A DNA stretch of 64,000 nucleotides, from assembly GCA_963728145.1 (NCBI GenBank), contig CAVSJA010000009.1, forward strand, positions 186,001 to 250,000. Reading direction: 5' to 3'. The DNA comes from CAVSJA01 sp963728145 (lineage in GTDB: Bacteria; Bacteroidota; Bacteroidia; Chitinophagales; Chitinophagaceae). The notes below the pieces were generated by a model. The model was not told the origin of the DNA, searched no databases, and saw nothing but the letters and a program-made list of their open reading frames with translations. The translations under genes were made by a program, and so were the position numbers. Of this stretch, positions 9,122 through 18,612 are shown piece by piece (the stretch's first letter is position 1; each line of letters opens with the position of its first letter).

Positions 9122-10618
9122 CTATTGCCATTCCGGATTTTGAATCAGCACGTTACCTGATTTATCGATTGCCGGTTGGGGTAATGGCAAGAAGCGATGC
9201 TTATTTTCATAATTCTTACCCAATGCCTGGAATGTCGATACAGCAATTCCCCAACGAACCAGGTCGAAGAAGCGCTCATTCTCCATTGCCAACTCTGATC
9301 TTCTTTCTCTCCTGATCGCATCTCTTAATTGGGCCTGGTCGGTTGTGGTAACAGCCGGCAATACTGCAGCACCAGCTCTTGCTCTCGCTCTCACTCTTTC
9401 GAGATATTGAAGCGCTTTAGTAGTATTCGCACCACCTCCCGCTTCATTTGCTGCTTCTGCTGCCATCAGCAACACATCTCCAAAACGCAATACAGGCATA
9501 TTTAACCATGCTCCGAAACGATCACCAGTTGCGGCGCGACGAACTGGATTGGTATGAACCTTCTTATTCCAGTGTGGTCTCGCTAATGGCGGCGAAGGTG
9601 GAACGGTTTGTCCGAATTGATCAGCCTGCCCGGAAAAAAGAATTGTTGCATCTTTCCTCGGGTCGCCGGCTTCATAAAAATTTACAAGATTTTGTGTTGG
9701 CGCATTCCATCCCCAACCTAAATCCCAATCACCTGAACCGCGCACACCCTGATAATTCACAAACGAATTGCTGAAAGTTTGTGAACCGTTTGAACTTTCA
9801 AAATTCTGAATTTCATAAATCGATTCAAGACTGTTTTCACCCTCTTCAGTAAACAGTTTGCTATATGGAGTGATTAGATCATATTGACCTGAATTGATCA
9901 CTTCTTCAGACTTTGCTAATGCAGTCGCCCATTGGTTACGGAAGAGGTAAGTTTTTGCAGCTAACGCATTTGCTGCACCTTTTGTAACGCGGCCTATGTA
10001 GAGCGGTTCCCATTGCAAAGGAAGATTCGCTGCGGCGAATTGAAGATCCGCATCTATCAATGCATAGATCTGTGCAACGGATGACTTTGGAACGTTCGCT
10101 TGCGCAGGGTTATAAACTTTGAAATCGATCTTGGGCACTTCACCAAAAGCTCTTACCAAATCGAAATAAGCCCATGCGCGCATGAAATGCGCCTCAGCTT
10201 TATTGGTCAGGCTTGGCGGATCGGTCAAAGCCAATGAGTCGACTACCTGGATCACATTATTCGCCAAAGTGATGAACGCATAATGTTCATCCCAATACGC
10301 AACCATCAACCAATGATCCTTCACGTATCCAAAATTATCATACATCGCTTCGGAGTCGGCTCCATCAGTAACTGTGCTTCCTTTATCTGCATCGTCTGAC
10401 CGTACGCTGTGCACCATCAGGAAAGGCAACTGCGTCATACCCCAATTGCGCGTCGCCGCATACAATCCAAACACCTGCTCTTCCACGGCTCCCTGTTCAA
10501 CATCTCCTTCAATCGCTGCACCCAAAGGTTTACGATCGAGGAATTTTTTACATGATACAGCTCCGACTATGATTGGAAGGACAAGCAGTAAAAGCCATAA
10601 TTTTCTATTTCTTTTCAT
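9122..10618 (-). CDS. RagB/SusD-family outer-membrane lipoprotein
   Basis: A 498-residue protein with a lipoprotein signal (lipobox AVSC near residue 23, then KKFLDRKP). The TPR-like N-terminal half shows AEAHFMRAWAYFDLVRAFG, a near-universal SusD motif, followed by the TKGAANALAAKTYLF helix. The C-terminal part has LERVRARA and IRRERRSELAMENERFFDLVRWG, also diagnostic. SusD proteins form the lid of the SusC TonB-dependent transporter and bind glycan at the surface. The start lies 21 bp after the susC stop, so the two are cotranscribed and presumably form one SusCD complex. Confidence 0.95.
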   Translation of the reverse strand: MKRNRKLWLLLLVLPIIVGAVSCKKFLDRKPLGAAIEGDVEQGAVEEQVFGLYAATRNWGMTQLPFLMVHSVRSDDADKGSTVTDGADSEAMYDNFGYVKDHWLMVAYWDEHYAFITLANNVIQVVDSLALTDPPSLTNKAEAHFMRAWAYFDLVRAFGEVPKIDFKVYNPAQANVPKSSVAQIYALIDADLQFAAANLPLQWEPLYIGRVTKGAANALAAKTYLFRNQWATALAKSEEVINSGQYDLITPYSKLFTEEGENSLESIYEIQNFESSNGSQTFSNSFVNYQGVRGSGDWDLGWGWNAPTQNLVNFYEAGDPRKDATILFSGQADQFGQTVPPSPPLARPHWNKKVHTNPVRRAATGDRFGAWLNMPVLRFGDVLLMAAEAANEAGGGANTTKALQYLERVRARARAGAAVLPAVTTTDQAQLRDAIRRERRSELAMENERFFDLVRWGIAVSTFQALGKNYENKHRFLPLPQPAIDKSGNVLIQNPEWQ

Positions 10619-10639
10619 ACTAGCCTTTTTATAACTTTT

Positions 10640-13600
10640 TTAAAATGTTAGGTTTAGTCCGAATGTAAAAACTGCCGGAAGTGGATAAGAACCACCATCA
10701 ACTCCAAAACTGATTGCAGAACCGCCAAACTCTGGCGTAAATCCGGAATTATTCTTAAATGTTTTTAAATTCTGTCCGTTTAGAAAAACTCTTGCAGTTC
10801 TGATATGAACTTTGGATAGAAGATCTGACTGGAAATTGTATCCAATCTGCAGGTTTCTTATCCTGAAATAACTGCCATCTTCTATCATATACGTAGAATT
10901 CTGGCGATTGATAGCGTTGTTATCATTAATTACCGGTTCCCAGTTTGAAGTTCCTTCTCCATGCCAGCGGTTCAATCGATCTGCCCTGTAATTGAACACC
11001 GCAAAAGATGCTCCATTACCCCATGAACGGAAGATTTCGTTTCCATAAACACCCTGGAAGTCAATGCTAACATCGAATCCTTTGAAATTTGCCGCGAACG
11101 AAAATCCATAGATAAAATCCGGAGTCGGATTACCAATCATCGTCCTGTCCTTATCATCAATCAGGCTATCTCCATTGATATCGCGGAATTTGATGTCACC
11201 AGGACCATAGTCACCAAGCGAAGATGCATTGGGTGATCCCAGTTTGTCAGCAAAACTTTGATAGAGGCCATCGTGAATATAGCCGTAGAAATATCCAATC
11301 GGGAAACCTGCATTGGTACGTGATGGACCATCGATGATCTCAAATCCTTCCTGGTAAAGTTCTATCACCTTATTATTTAAGGTTGTGATATTACCACTGA
11401 TGGTTATGCCTAATCCATTGTCGAACTTTTGATTCCATGATGCTGCAGCCTCAATACCGTTGTTTTTGATCTTACCTGCATTGGTAATACCAGGTTTCTG
11501 TCCGCCAAGTCCGGGAAAAGTCGTCAGCAGATTATCAGTAACCTTATGGAAATAATTGACCTCGACATTCAGGCGATTGTTGAATGTTGTGAATTCAACG
11601 CCGAACTCTTTTGATTCAACTGTTTCCCATTGCAGGTTTTGATCTGCCAGGAAAGAATTCACGTATGCTGGAACAATATTGTTTCCAAATACTGCTGACA
11701 CACCGGAACTCAACAATGGATAGAAGGGATAGTGTATCTGAGTGTACTGATTTCCGAGTATACCCCAGGATGCTTTAATCTTAGCAAAATCAAAAATATT
11801 CTGCTTATCCATGAAGTCTTCCCTGATTATTTCCCACGCCGCACCTACTGCCACAAAATTCTGATAGCGGTTATCGGGTGAAATATCAGAAGATCCATCA
11901 CGACGGAAAGAAGCGTTCAACATATACTTTCCCTTGTAATTATACAAAGCACGGAATAGATATGAAACAGTTGCCTGTTCCCATTGTAATGGCAGTCGAT
12001 TTCCAAATGCGTCTGTTCCTATACTAACTGCGGAGGTTTTTGTTGTTGGATCTCCGAAGAAATTATCCAGGTACCAGAAGCGCTCGTCGTGTGGTATTGG
12101 ATTACCACCTGCCTGCTGACGCACTTCACCATTTGTTTCTGTATAATTATTGAAGTAGGTGGTGAAACCTCCGAGTGCAGTCAGGTTATGATCTCCCCAT
12201 GAATTTTTGTAAGTCAACAGGTATTCCTGCTGGAATTTTCCAAACCTGTTTTCTTTTTGATACACTCTGGTGTTATTATAACCTGAAGAAGCAGATACTG
12301 CATCAAAATCTGCAGCATATGTATTAATTATTGGCGTATATCTTCTTGTACTATTAAAACCGAGATCTGAGAAATAATTCGCGCGGAAAGTGAATTTCTT
12401 TGCAAAGTTCACTTCAGCAAAAATGCTTCCTACCACGCGATATTCATAAGAGATATCAGTTCCTTTTGTTTCTTCAACGACCATGAGTGGATTAGCGATC
12501 TGGGGACCACCGATCTCATCTGGTAAACGATTATATACGTTATGAGTTGTATTGAATGGTACTACAATGGGAGTCGCGATTACTGCTCCGCCGAAGTTTT
12601 GTGCCTGAGGCAGCTTCGCGCGATAGCCATTCATCGTAAATCCAACCTTGATATTCTTGTTTACTCTTAATTCATCATTGAGAGTCAGGAGAAGTTTTTC
12701 CAAACGCTCATGCTTGATCAAACCTTCCTCCATGATATAACCAAGCCCCATATAGAATTTATTCTTATCGGTTCCGCTGCTGACGCTTAAATTATTTTGT
12801 GTGATGAATGCATCTTGTTTGATCAAATCAACCCAATCACTGTTGCCGGTATACAAGGAATAATTCGCATACGGTGCCTGGTTCTGATTGACGCGTTGCT
12901 CATCATAAAGCATTTTAAAATTGGTTGCGTCTGTAAGGCTTATCTTATCGACCACCTTTTTAACACCCACCATTGTATTAAAGCCAACGGTCAACTGGCC
13001 AGCTCTGGCTTTTTTTGTTGTGATGATGATAACACCGTTTGCACCTCTAACACCGAAGATTGCTAATGAAGAGGGATCCTTCAATATCTCCATTGACTCG
13101 ATATCAGAAGGATTTAAGTAATTGATATTATCATTGAAGATTCCATCAACGACATATAATGGTTTGGTTTGAGTACGGCTAATCGTACCACGAATCCGGA
13201 TATCTGGCTCTTGTCCTGGAACGCCTGAGTTTACGATCGATACACCGGCAACCTTACCCTGGATTGAAGAAATCGGGTTGGTATTTGGCTTGTCTGCTAT
13301 TTCTTTACCCTGAACTTTTACAATTGACCCGGTAAGGTCTCTCCTGCTTGCGGTACCATAACCAATCACCACCACCTGGTCAATTGTTTTAGTTGATTGA
13401 ACAAGCGTAAAATTGAACTCCGTTTTGCCACTTACGGGGATTTCCTGTGTTTCGTGTCCAACATAGGAAATAACGAGTGTGCCGTCATCTGGCACATTTA
13501 GTGTAAATCTGCCATCAGCGTTGGTTGTTGTACCCACGCTGCTTCCTTTGATGGTTACCGAAACTCCTGCAAGCGGCTCACCTGCCGCATTCACTATTCG

Positions 13601-13996
13601 GCCACTTATTGGAGGCAGACTAATTACTGTGTTGGCTCTTTTAAGCACAACAAGGTTATTTTCCAATACCTCGTAGCCGATGCTTGTATTTTGTAAAATG
13701 CGGTCAACCACCTGGAGCACTTCTTCGTTAACCGCGATCACATCAACTTTTTGGGAGGATTCCAAAAGACTTTGACTGTACAAAAACCGGAAATTGCTTT
13801 TCTTCTCAATAGCAACCAATACCTTCTTTATATCAGTCGACTGCATATTGAGGGTGATTCGCGTTTGAGAATATCCCCCAGCCGACACCTGTAAGCAGGC
13901 GATTAGAATAAGGGCAGCCGTCAATTTCATAATCCTTAGGAACTTTAAAATTTTAGATCCCCCGGCGAATTCGGGAAAAATCCTGTTTTTTTTCAT
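10640..13996 (-). CDS. SusC/RagA-family TonB-dependent outer-membrane transporter with STN domain
   Basis: An 1118-residue protein. Order: signal peptide ending near residue 44; STN (secretin/TonB N-terminal) domain about 50-120; carboxypeptidase-like beta-sandwich about 128-210 (GRIVNAAGEPLAGVSVTIKG); TonB plug about 215-330 with GYGTASRRDLTGSI and SIEILKDPSS-like and GVRGANGVIIITT motifs; then a 22-stranded barrel to the terminal aromatic-rich strand ending FGLNLTF. The STN domain is what links such transporters to FecR and ECF sigma factors, and both lie directly upstream, so substrate arrival probably induces the locus by transenvelope signalling. Cargo is inferred to be beta-1,2-gluco-oligosaccharide from the GH144 and GH3 genes. 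Confidence 0.95.
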   Translation of the reverse strand: MKKNRIFPEFAGGSKILKFLRIMKLTAALILIACLQVSAGGYSQTRITLNMQSTDIKKVLVAIEKKSNFRFLYSQSLLESSQKVDVIAVNEEVLQVVDRILQNTSIGYEVLENNLVVLKRANTVISLPPISGRIVNAAGEPLAGVSVTIKGSSVGTTTNADGRFTLNVPDDGTLVISYVGHETQEIPVSGKTEFNFTLVQSTKTIDQVVVIGYGTASRRDLTGSIVKVQGKEIADKPNTNPISSIQGKVAGVSIVNSGVPGQEPDIRIRGTISRTQTKPLYVVDGIFNDNINYLNPSDIESMEILKDPSSLAIFGVRGANGVIIITTKKARAGQLTVGFNTMVGVKKVVDKISLTDATNFKMLYDEQRVNQNQAPYANYSLYTGNSDWVDLIKQDAFITQNNLSVSSGTDKNKFYMGLGYIMEEGLIKHERLEKLLLTLNDELRVNKNIKVGFTMNGYRAKLPQAQNFGGAVIATPIVVPFNTTHNVYNRLPDEIGGPQIANPLMVVEETKGTDISYEYRVVGSIFAEVNFAKKFTFRANYFSDLGFNSTRRYTPIINTYAADFDAVSASSGYNNTRVYQKENRFGKFQQEYLLTYKNSWGDHNLTALGGFTTYFNNYTETNGEVRQQAGGNPIPHDERFWYLDNFFGDPTTKTSAVSIGTDAFGNRLPLQWEQATVSYLFRALYNYKGKYMLNASFRRDGSSDISPDNRYQNFVAVGAAWEIIREDFMDKQNIFDFAKIKASWGILGNQYTQIHYPFYPLLSSGVSAVFGNNIVPAYVNSFLADQNLQWETVESKEFGVEFTTFNNRLNVEVNYFHKVTDNLLTTFPGLGGQKPGITNAGKIKNNGIEAAASWNQKFDNGLGITISGNITTLNNKVIELYQEGFEIIDGPSRTNAGFPIGYFYGYIHDGLYQSFADKLGSPNASSLGDYGPGDIKFRDINGDSLIDDKDRTMIGNPTPDFIYGFSFAANFKGFDVSIDFQGVYGNEIFRSWGNGASFAVFNYRADRLNRWHGEGTSNWEPVINDNNAINRQNSTYMIEDGSYFRIRNLQIGYNFQSDLLSKVHIRTARVFLNGQNLKTFKNNSGFTPEFGGSAISFGVDGGSYPLPAVFTFGLNLTF

Positions 13997-14147
13997 ACAT
14001 TAAGCATTGAAAAGGGTTTGATAAATGGTACTTGTCACTCCTGTACCTCGGACCTTTTTTACTCTCGGGAAATGCGCCAACATTTCCCGTTTTTGTTGCT
14101 ATGAACTATTTGGTATCAGCATAATTGTTTCGGTTTAATAGTTTTGG

Positions 14148-15284
14148 TTATTTTGAAATAATTATTGCGCCTTCCTCCATTGTATAATTAAACGGTTCTG
14201 AAATCTTCAATGCTTTCAATGCCGTTATAATTGAGTCATCTTTTATAAATATTCCGGTAAACCTTAAATCTTCCACTGATTGATCCTTAAAACTGATCTT
14301 CACCCCAAACCAGCGTTCCATTCGTATGGCAAGTTCTTTGAATGATTCAGCACGGAAGATGAGTTTGTTTTCTATCCATGATGTTTCCAGCACTGCTTTA
14401 TATTCGGGTACATAGGTGATAGGTACTACCAGCATACCCGAATCCTTTTTCACATTGTTATTTTTGGCACTAACATTGTTCTTTAGGTTATCTGCATCAT
14501 TTAATACAACAATCTTTTCGTTTGGTTTAAGAGTGATCGTTTCTGATGGTCTGTTTCTTATCGACACTTCAATACTTCCGCGAATGAGCGATGCTTCAGT
14601 AGTCTTATCGCCGGGATATGATTTTACGTTGAATTCTGTACCGATTACCTTAATATCTATTTTGGAAGTATGAATTACAAATGGCACTTCAGGATTCCTG
14701 ACCACATCGAAATATGCTTCGCCGATAAGGTTTACTTCGCGAATGCCATTGCCATATTGTTTGTCATAAGTGAGCTTGCTTCCGGCATTCAGATGAACTT
14801 GTGTTCCATCGGGTAATAGTATTGTAGTTTTTGTGCCATTCTTTGTGAAAACCTCGCTCGGGATAGCAGGACTTGTAGCATTTTCAGTAACGGGAACTTT
14901 TGCAGATTTGGAATAGAACCAGTAACCGCCGAGTACCACAGGAATTAAAACTGCAGCCCAAATCAGGTATTTGCGAATATTTTTTCTCCTGGAACCCGTT
15001 AACAGGTAAGTACTATCTGCATGCTCGTCAGTATGGTTTGGAAGGGCTATGCCTTTTTGCATCATGCGGTGTATATGCTCCTGGTAAGACTGCTCCAATT
15101 TAGTGCCATCGACGGATTGGACTCCGTTCTCTTCTGGCACTTGCCATATATCCGTTATGGTTTGAATGGGAAAATGAAGATCTGGATGCTCCCTTAATAG
15201 AAGGTCCAGTTCATGGAGCTCTTCCTGGGAAGCTTCGCGGGAAAGTTTCCTTGCAATTAGTTTCCAGATTCTGTCTGCCGACAT
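14148..15284 (-). CDS. FecR-family anti-sigma factor
   Basis: A 378-residue protein with the usual layout: an N-terminal cytoplasmic helical domain of about 90 residues that binds the sigma factor; one membrane segment (YLIWAAVLIPVVLGGYWFY, about residues 105-125); a periplasmic FecR domain (FTKNGTKTTILLPDGTQVHL, then GEAYFDV and GTEFNVKSY); and a C-terminal STN-like/DUF4974 domain (FKELAIRMERWFGVKISF). It follows the sigma gene by 128 bp and precedes susC by 151 bp on the same strand. It would hold the sigma factor inactive until the SusC STN domain signals substrate. Confidence 0.93.
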   Translation of the reverse strand: MSADRIWKLIARKLSREASQEELHELDLLLREHPDLHFPIQTITDIWQVPEENGVQSVDGTKLEQSYQEHIHRMMQKGIALPNHTDEHADSTYLLTGSRRKNIRKYLIWAAVLIPVVLGGYWFYSKSAKVPVTENATSPAIPSEVFTKNGTKTTILLPDGTQVHLNAGSKLTYDKQYGNGIREVNLIGEAYFDVVRNPEVPFVIHTSKIDIKVIGTEFNVKSYPGDKTTEASLIRGSIEVSIRNRPSETITLKPNEKIVVLNDADNLKNNVSAKNNNVKKDSGMLVVPITYVPEYKAVLETSWIENKLIFRAESFKELAIRMERWFGVKISFKDQSVEDLRFTGIFIKDDSIITALKALKISEPFNYTMEEGAIIISK

Positions 15285-15412
15285 AGGTTATAATAAGGAT
15301 CGCATATTCTTCAAAATCTACTAAGCGGTAAAGGAGTTTTTTTTAGGCCCGTCTGAACGGACTTGAGTCGACACCTGTGATCAAATTAAGTTCGTCCGGG
15401 CGGGCGGTCAGG

Positions 15413-15991
15413 TTATCGTGAAAAGGGTTCCGGTTTTTTCAGGCTTAGATTCATCGCGCTGCCGATTCTTCTAAGTGCAATAGCGAGTTGGTTATCAATA
15501 GTTTTAACTGAGATTTGAAGGATTTCTGCCACTTCCTTGTATTTGAGACCATCTTCCTTGATCAACTTGAAAACGATCTTGCATCTCGGTGGAAGGCTAT
15601 TAATTGCTTCCTGAACTCTCGATAACATTTCAGCCGTGATCAATAACTGCTCGGGGTTTTTGTAGGGGCTTTCCAGTTCAACATGTAGCTCATCAATAGT
15701 AATTGCCACCTGTTTTTGATACTTCAATAGGGACTTCAGGGCTGCATTCTTTGTACACACATACAAATAAACTCTCAGGTTTTCGATGTCTTCCTGCTGC
15801 TGCCGCTTTTCCCAGATTTTCATGAAAACATCAGAAACGACCTCTTCGGCCATTTCATTGGACCTTACAAATGAGTTAGCGAATTGAAGAAGGGGTTTAT
15901 AAAAAATGAAGAACAGTTCTTTGTAGGCTGTTTCATCATCGTACAAAGCAATTCTGCGTTGCAATTCTTTAATACTGGCAGATCCACTCAT
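15413..15991 (-). CDS. ECF RNA polymerase sigma-70 factor (Bacteroidetes PUL type)
   Basis: A 192-residue protein with sigma region 2 at about residues 25-90 (FFIFYKPLLQFANSFVR, then EEVVSDVFMKIWEKR) and region 4 at about 125-180 (INSLPPRCKIVFKLIKEDG, then YKEVAEILQISVKTID, the helix-turn-helix). This is the standard family of ECF factors paired with FecR and STN-type SusC proteins. It is the first gene of the utilization locus and probably its specific activator. Confidence 0.93.
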   Translation of the reverse strand: MSGSASIKELQRRIALYDDETAYKELFFIFYKPLLQFANSFVRSNEMAEEVVSDVFMKIWEKRQQQEDIENLRVYLYVCTKNAALKSLLKYQKQVAITIDELHVELESPYKNPEQLLITAEMLSRVQEAINSLPPRCKIVFKLIKEDGLKYKEVAEILQISVKTIDNQLAIALRRIGSAMNLSLKKPEPFSR

Positions 15992-16158
15992 TTTGCAATC
16001 GTTCTAGTTGATGACCAATTGTATGGAGATATTGCTGCTCACAAGGTAAGCTAAAAATAAAAAAACGAATTCTCACCTAAACTGGTGAAATTTTCTAATT
16101 TTGCAGCCGTTTGACTATTGCATATTTTTTGTTGCATATTGCATATTTGAAATAGTCA

Positions 16159-16232
16159 GGACCCTTAGCTCAGACGGTTAGAGCACCTGACTCATAATCA
16201 GGGGGTCGTTGGTTCGATCCCAACAGGGTCCA
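16159..16232 (+). tRNA. tRNA with CAT anticodon (probably tRNA-Ile2, possibly elongator Met)
   Basis: Seven-base acceptor stem GGACCCT/AGGGTCC, D arm GCTC...GAGC, anticodon stem CCTGA/TCAGG with loop CTCATAA (anticodon CAT), T stem GTTGG/CCAAC with TTCGATC loop, discriminator A; CCA is not encoded. The body, particularly GACTCATAATC, resembles the bacterial tRNA-Ile whose C34 is converted to lysidine by TilS, but sequence alone does not settle Ile2 against Met. Confidence 0.93.
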
Positions 16233-16525
16233 CGAGTTATTTTATATTTCATATTTTAAATTGCATATTGAGATAACGTGCAGCGTCTAAAGAGTTTGCA
16301 ATTTAAAAAGTGTTTATCTCGAAAAGCTTTAGTCTTCAAATAAACCAAAATAGCCTCCCGTTAAGAAATAGTCGAAAAAGAAAAACCCTGAAACAATTGA
16401 ATGTGCTTCCCCCCAGCTTTATTGGAAAATGCAAATCCAAGGGATCTTCAATCTAAAATATGCAATACCAAATTTTAAATAATCGTTAACCTCTGCTGGG
16501 ATACATTTGAAAATCATTTTATAAT

Positions 16526-17281
16526 ATGAAGAAACTAATTGTACTCTGCTTGTTAGTGTTAGGTTCGTGCTCTGTAATTTTCGCCCAGGACTCTGCTGCA
16601 GTTGAAAAAGTGAGACAGGAAGCAAAAGCGAAAAAGCAAACTGCAAATCTTTCAGCTCGTCCAAAAGATCACTTTATTCTATTACTTGGCTATAACATTT
16701 GGACCCAGTCTTCCGATTCGATACAGAATAATGGTTTCCATCGTAGCGCCAGCGTTTATTTCATGTTTGATTTCCCTTTCAGAACTAATCCTCAATGGAG
16801 TGTTGGTATCGGAGGTGGTGTTGCCAGCGATAATCAATATTTTGAAAATACGGAAATCGATATTTCAGGACGGAAACATAATCGGTTGACATTTGAGAAT
16901 GTTGGGGATACCCTTCATTACAAGAAATATAAACTGAATGTTACCTACCTCGAAGCTCCGGTTGAATTAAGATTTACAGCCAATGCTGAAAATCCGAATA
17001 AGAGTGTAAAAGCCGCGATTGGTTTCAAAGTAGGCGGCATGGTTGGTGCGAACACCAAGGGTAAGAATCTATTGAACAGCGCTGGCAATGTTGTCAATGG
17101 CCATATAGTCAAAGAAAAGTCAAAAACATTTTTCAATACGACACGCCTAAGCGTACAGGCAAGGTTCGGATATAGTGTATTTAATATTTTCGCCAGCTAC
17201 CAGGTTAACCGGTTTACGAAGGAAGGTCTTGGACCCGATATAAGACCCTTGTTAGTTGGTTTAGCCATAACAGGGCTTTAA
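16526..17281 (+). CDS. Outer-membrane beta-barrel protein, PorT-like fold
   Basis: A 251-residue protein with a signal peptide cleaved after IFAQ (residue 20), a short charged helix (residues 24-45, Lys/Ala rich), and then alternating amphipathic strands typical of the small outer-membrane barrel families of Bacteroidota (FILLLGYNIWT, VYFMFDFPF, WSVGIGGGVASD, YLEAPVELRF, AAIGFKVGGMVGA, LSVQARFGYSVFNIFASY). It ends in a hydrophobic strand (LLVGLAITGL). No enzymatic residues are evident. It lies between the tRNA and hflX and may be monocistronic. Confidence 0.72.
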   Translation: MKKLIVLCLLVLGSCSVIFAQDSAAVEKVRQEAKAKKQTANLSARPKDHFILLLGYNIWTQSSDSIQNNGFHRSASVYFMFDFPFRTNPQWSVGIGGGVASDNQYFENTEIDISGRKHNRLTFENVGDTLHYKKYKLNVTYLEAPVELRFTANAENPNKSVKAAIGFKVGGMVGANTKGKNLLNSAGNVVNGHIVKEKSKTFFNTTRLSVQARFGYSVFNIFASYQVNRFTKEGLGPDIRPLLVGLAITGL

Positions 17282-17354
17282 ATCCTCTTACTTTTTATTG
17301 CTCCCCCATCAGGGGTTAGGCGGTAAAGATTAAATTTGCCGGAATTGATTTTTG

Positions 17355-18545
17355 ATGCTGGAGAAAACGAATAAAATTCATAAAGAAGAAAGGGCAGTAT
17401 TGGTCGGACTGGTTCAGAAGGATCAAAGGGAAGAACAAGTAAAAGAATACCTTGATGAATTGGCATTCCTTGCCGAAACTGCGGGAGCCAAAGCAGTCAA
17501 AAAATTCTACCAGAAACTTCAGCATCCCGATAGCCGCACATTTATAGGAAAAGGAAAACTCGAAGAGATCAGGAAATACATCGACGGAAAAGATATCCGC
17601 GTTATCATCTTCGACGATGAGCTAAGTGGTTCCCAAATCACCAATATCGAAAAGATCCTGGACGTAAAGACCATTGACCGGTCTGACTTAATCCTTGACA
17701 TATTTGCAAACCGTGCTAAAACTGCACAAGCAAAAACACAGGTTGAGTTAGCGCAATATCAATACCTGATGCCGAGACTCCGTGGTATGTGGAAGCACCT
17801 TGAGCGTTTAGGAGGTGGAATTGGCACAAGAGGTCCGGGTGAATCTGAAATAGAGACTGACCGACGGATAGCGAGAGATAAAATCTCTTTGCTGAGAAAA
17901 CGGTTGAAAGAAATCGACAAGCAGGCATTTATTCAAAGAAAGGATCGCGGTGAGTTTATCAGGGTTGCGCTTGTTGGTTACACCAATGTTGGTAAGTCAA
18001 CGATCATGACGCTTCTCAGCAAAAGCGAAGTGTTCGCAGAAAACAAATTGTTCGCAACGCTTGATACAACAACAAGAAAAGTTGTTTTTGAAACTACTCC
18101 ATTTTTATTAAGCGATACCGTTGGATTTATTCGCAAACTCCCTCACCATCTGGTTGAGAGTTTTAAAAGTACACTGGACGAAGTCCGGGAAGCGGATATA
18201 CTTCTTCATGTAGTTGATACTTCCCATCCGCGCTATGAAGAACAGATTGGCGTAGTGAAAAGCACATTGCAGGAATTAAATGTTATTGATAAGCCTGTAA
18301 TTACTGTCTTCAACAAAATGGATGTGTACGAAAAAAATACTTTCGATCCCTGGTTAGAAGAAGAAGTAAGAGGAGAAATTGTCAATGAACTAAAGGAACG
18401 CTGGGAAAATGAATTGCAGGGTAATTGCGTTTTCATATCTGCCACTGAAAGACGAAATCTTGAAGAACTAAGGACTACTATATTAAATAAGGTGAGGGAC
18501 GCTTATCGCATTAGATATCCTTATAAAACAGAATTCTTATACTAA
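17355..18545 (+). CDS. hflX: Ribosome-associated GTPase HflX
   Basis: 396 residues from the ATG at 17355. The N-terminal HflX domain contains HPDSRTFIGKGKLEEI and DDELSGSQ; a glycine-rich linker (LGGGIGTRGPGESEIETDRR) is diagnostic; the G domain has G1 GYTNVGKST, G3 DTVGFI and G4 NKMD. HflX binds the 50S ribosomal subunit and splits stalled ribosomes under stress. Length and motifs are complete. A TAAATTTG box at 17331-17338 fits the Bacteroidota -7 promoter element and would give a very short leader, but no good -33 box was found. Confidence 0.96.
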   Translation: MLEKTNKIHKEERAVLVGLVQKDQREEQVKEYLDELAFLAETAGAKAVKKFYQKLQHPDSRTFIGKGKLEEIRKYIDGKDIRVIIFDDELSGSQITNIEKILDVKTIDRSDLILDIFANRAKTAQAKTQVELAQYQYLMPRLRGMWKHLERLGGGIGTRGPGESEIETDRRIARDKISLLRKRLKEIDKQAFIQRKDRGEFIRVALVGYTNVGKSTIMTLLSKSEVFAENKLFATLDTTTRKVVFETTPFLLSDTVGFIRKLPHHLVESFKSTLDEVREADILLHVVDTSHPRYEEQIGVVKSTLQELNVIDKPVITVFNKMDVYEKNTFDPWLEEEVRGEIVNELKERWENELQGNCVFISATERRNLEELRTTILNKVRDAYRIRYPYKTEFLY

Positions 18546-18612
18546 TTCTTCAATAATGATCTGCTGACTTCACGTTATATCCAAAATTGAATGAAAAGGC
18601 CGGTTACGGAGA

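Noticed and set aside
14067..14088. Hairpin GGGAAATG/CATTTCCC between fecR and susC
   Set aside because: On the coding (minus) strand it is followed by an A-rich, not T-rich, tract, so a terminator or attenuator call is not supported.
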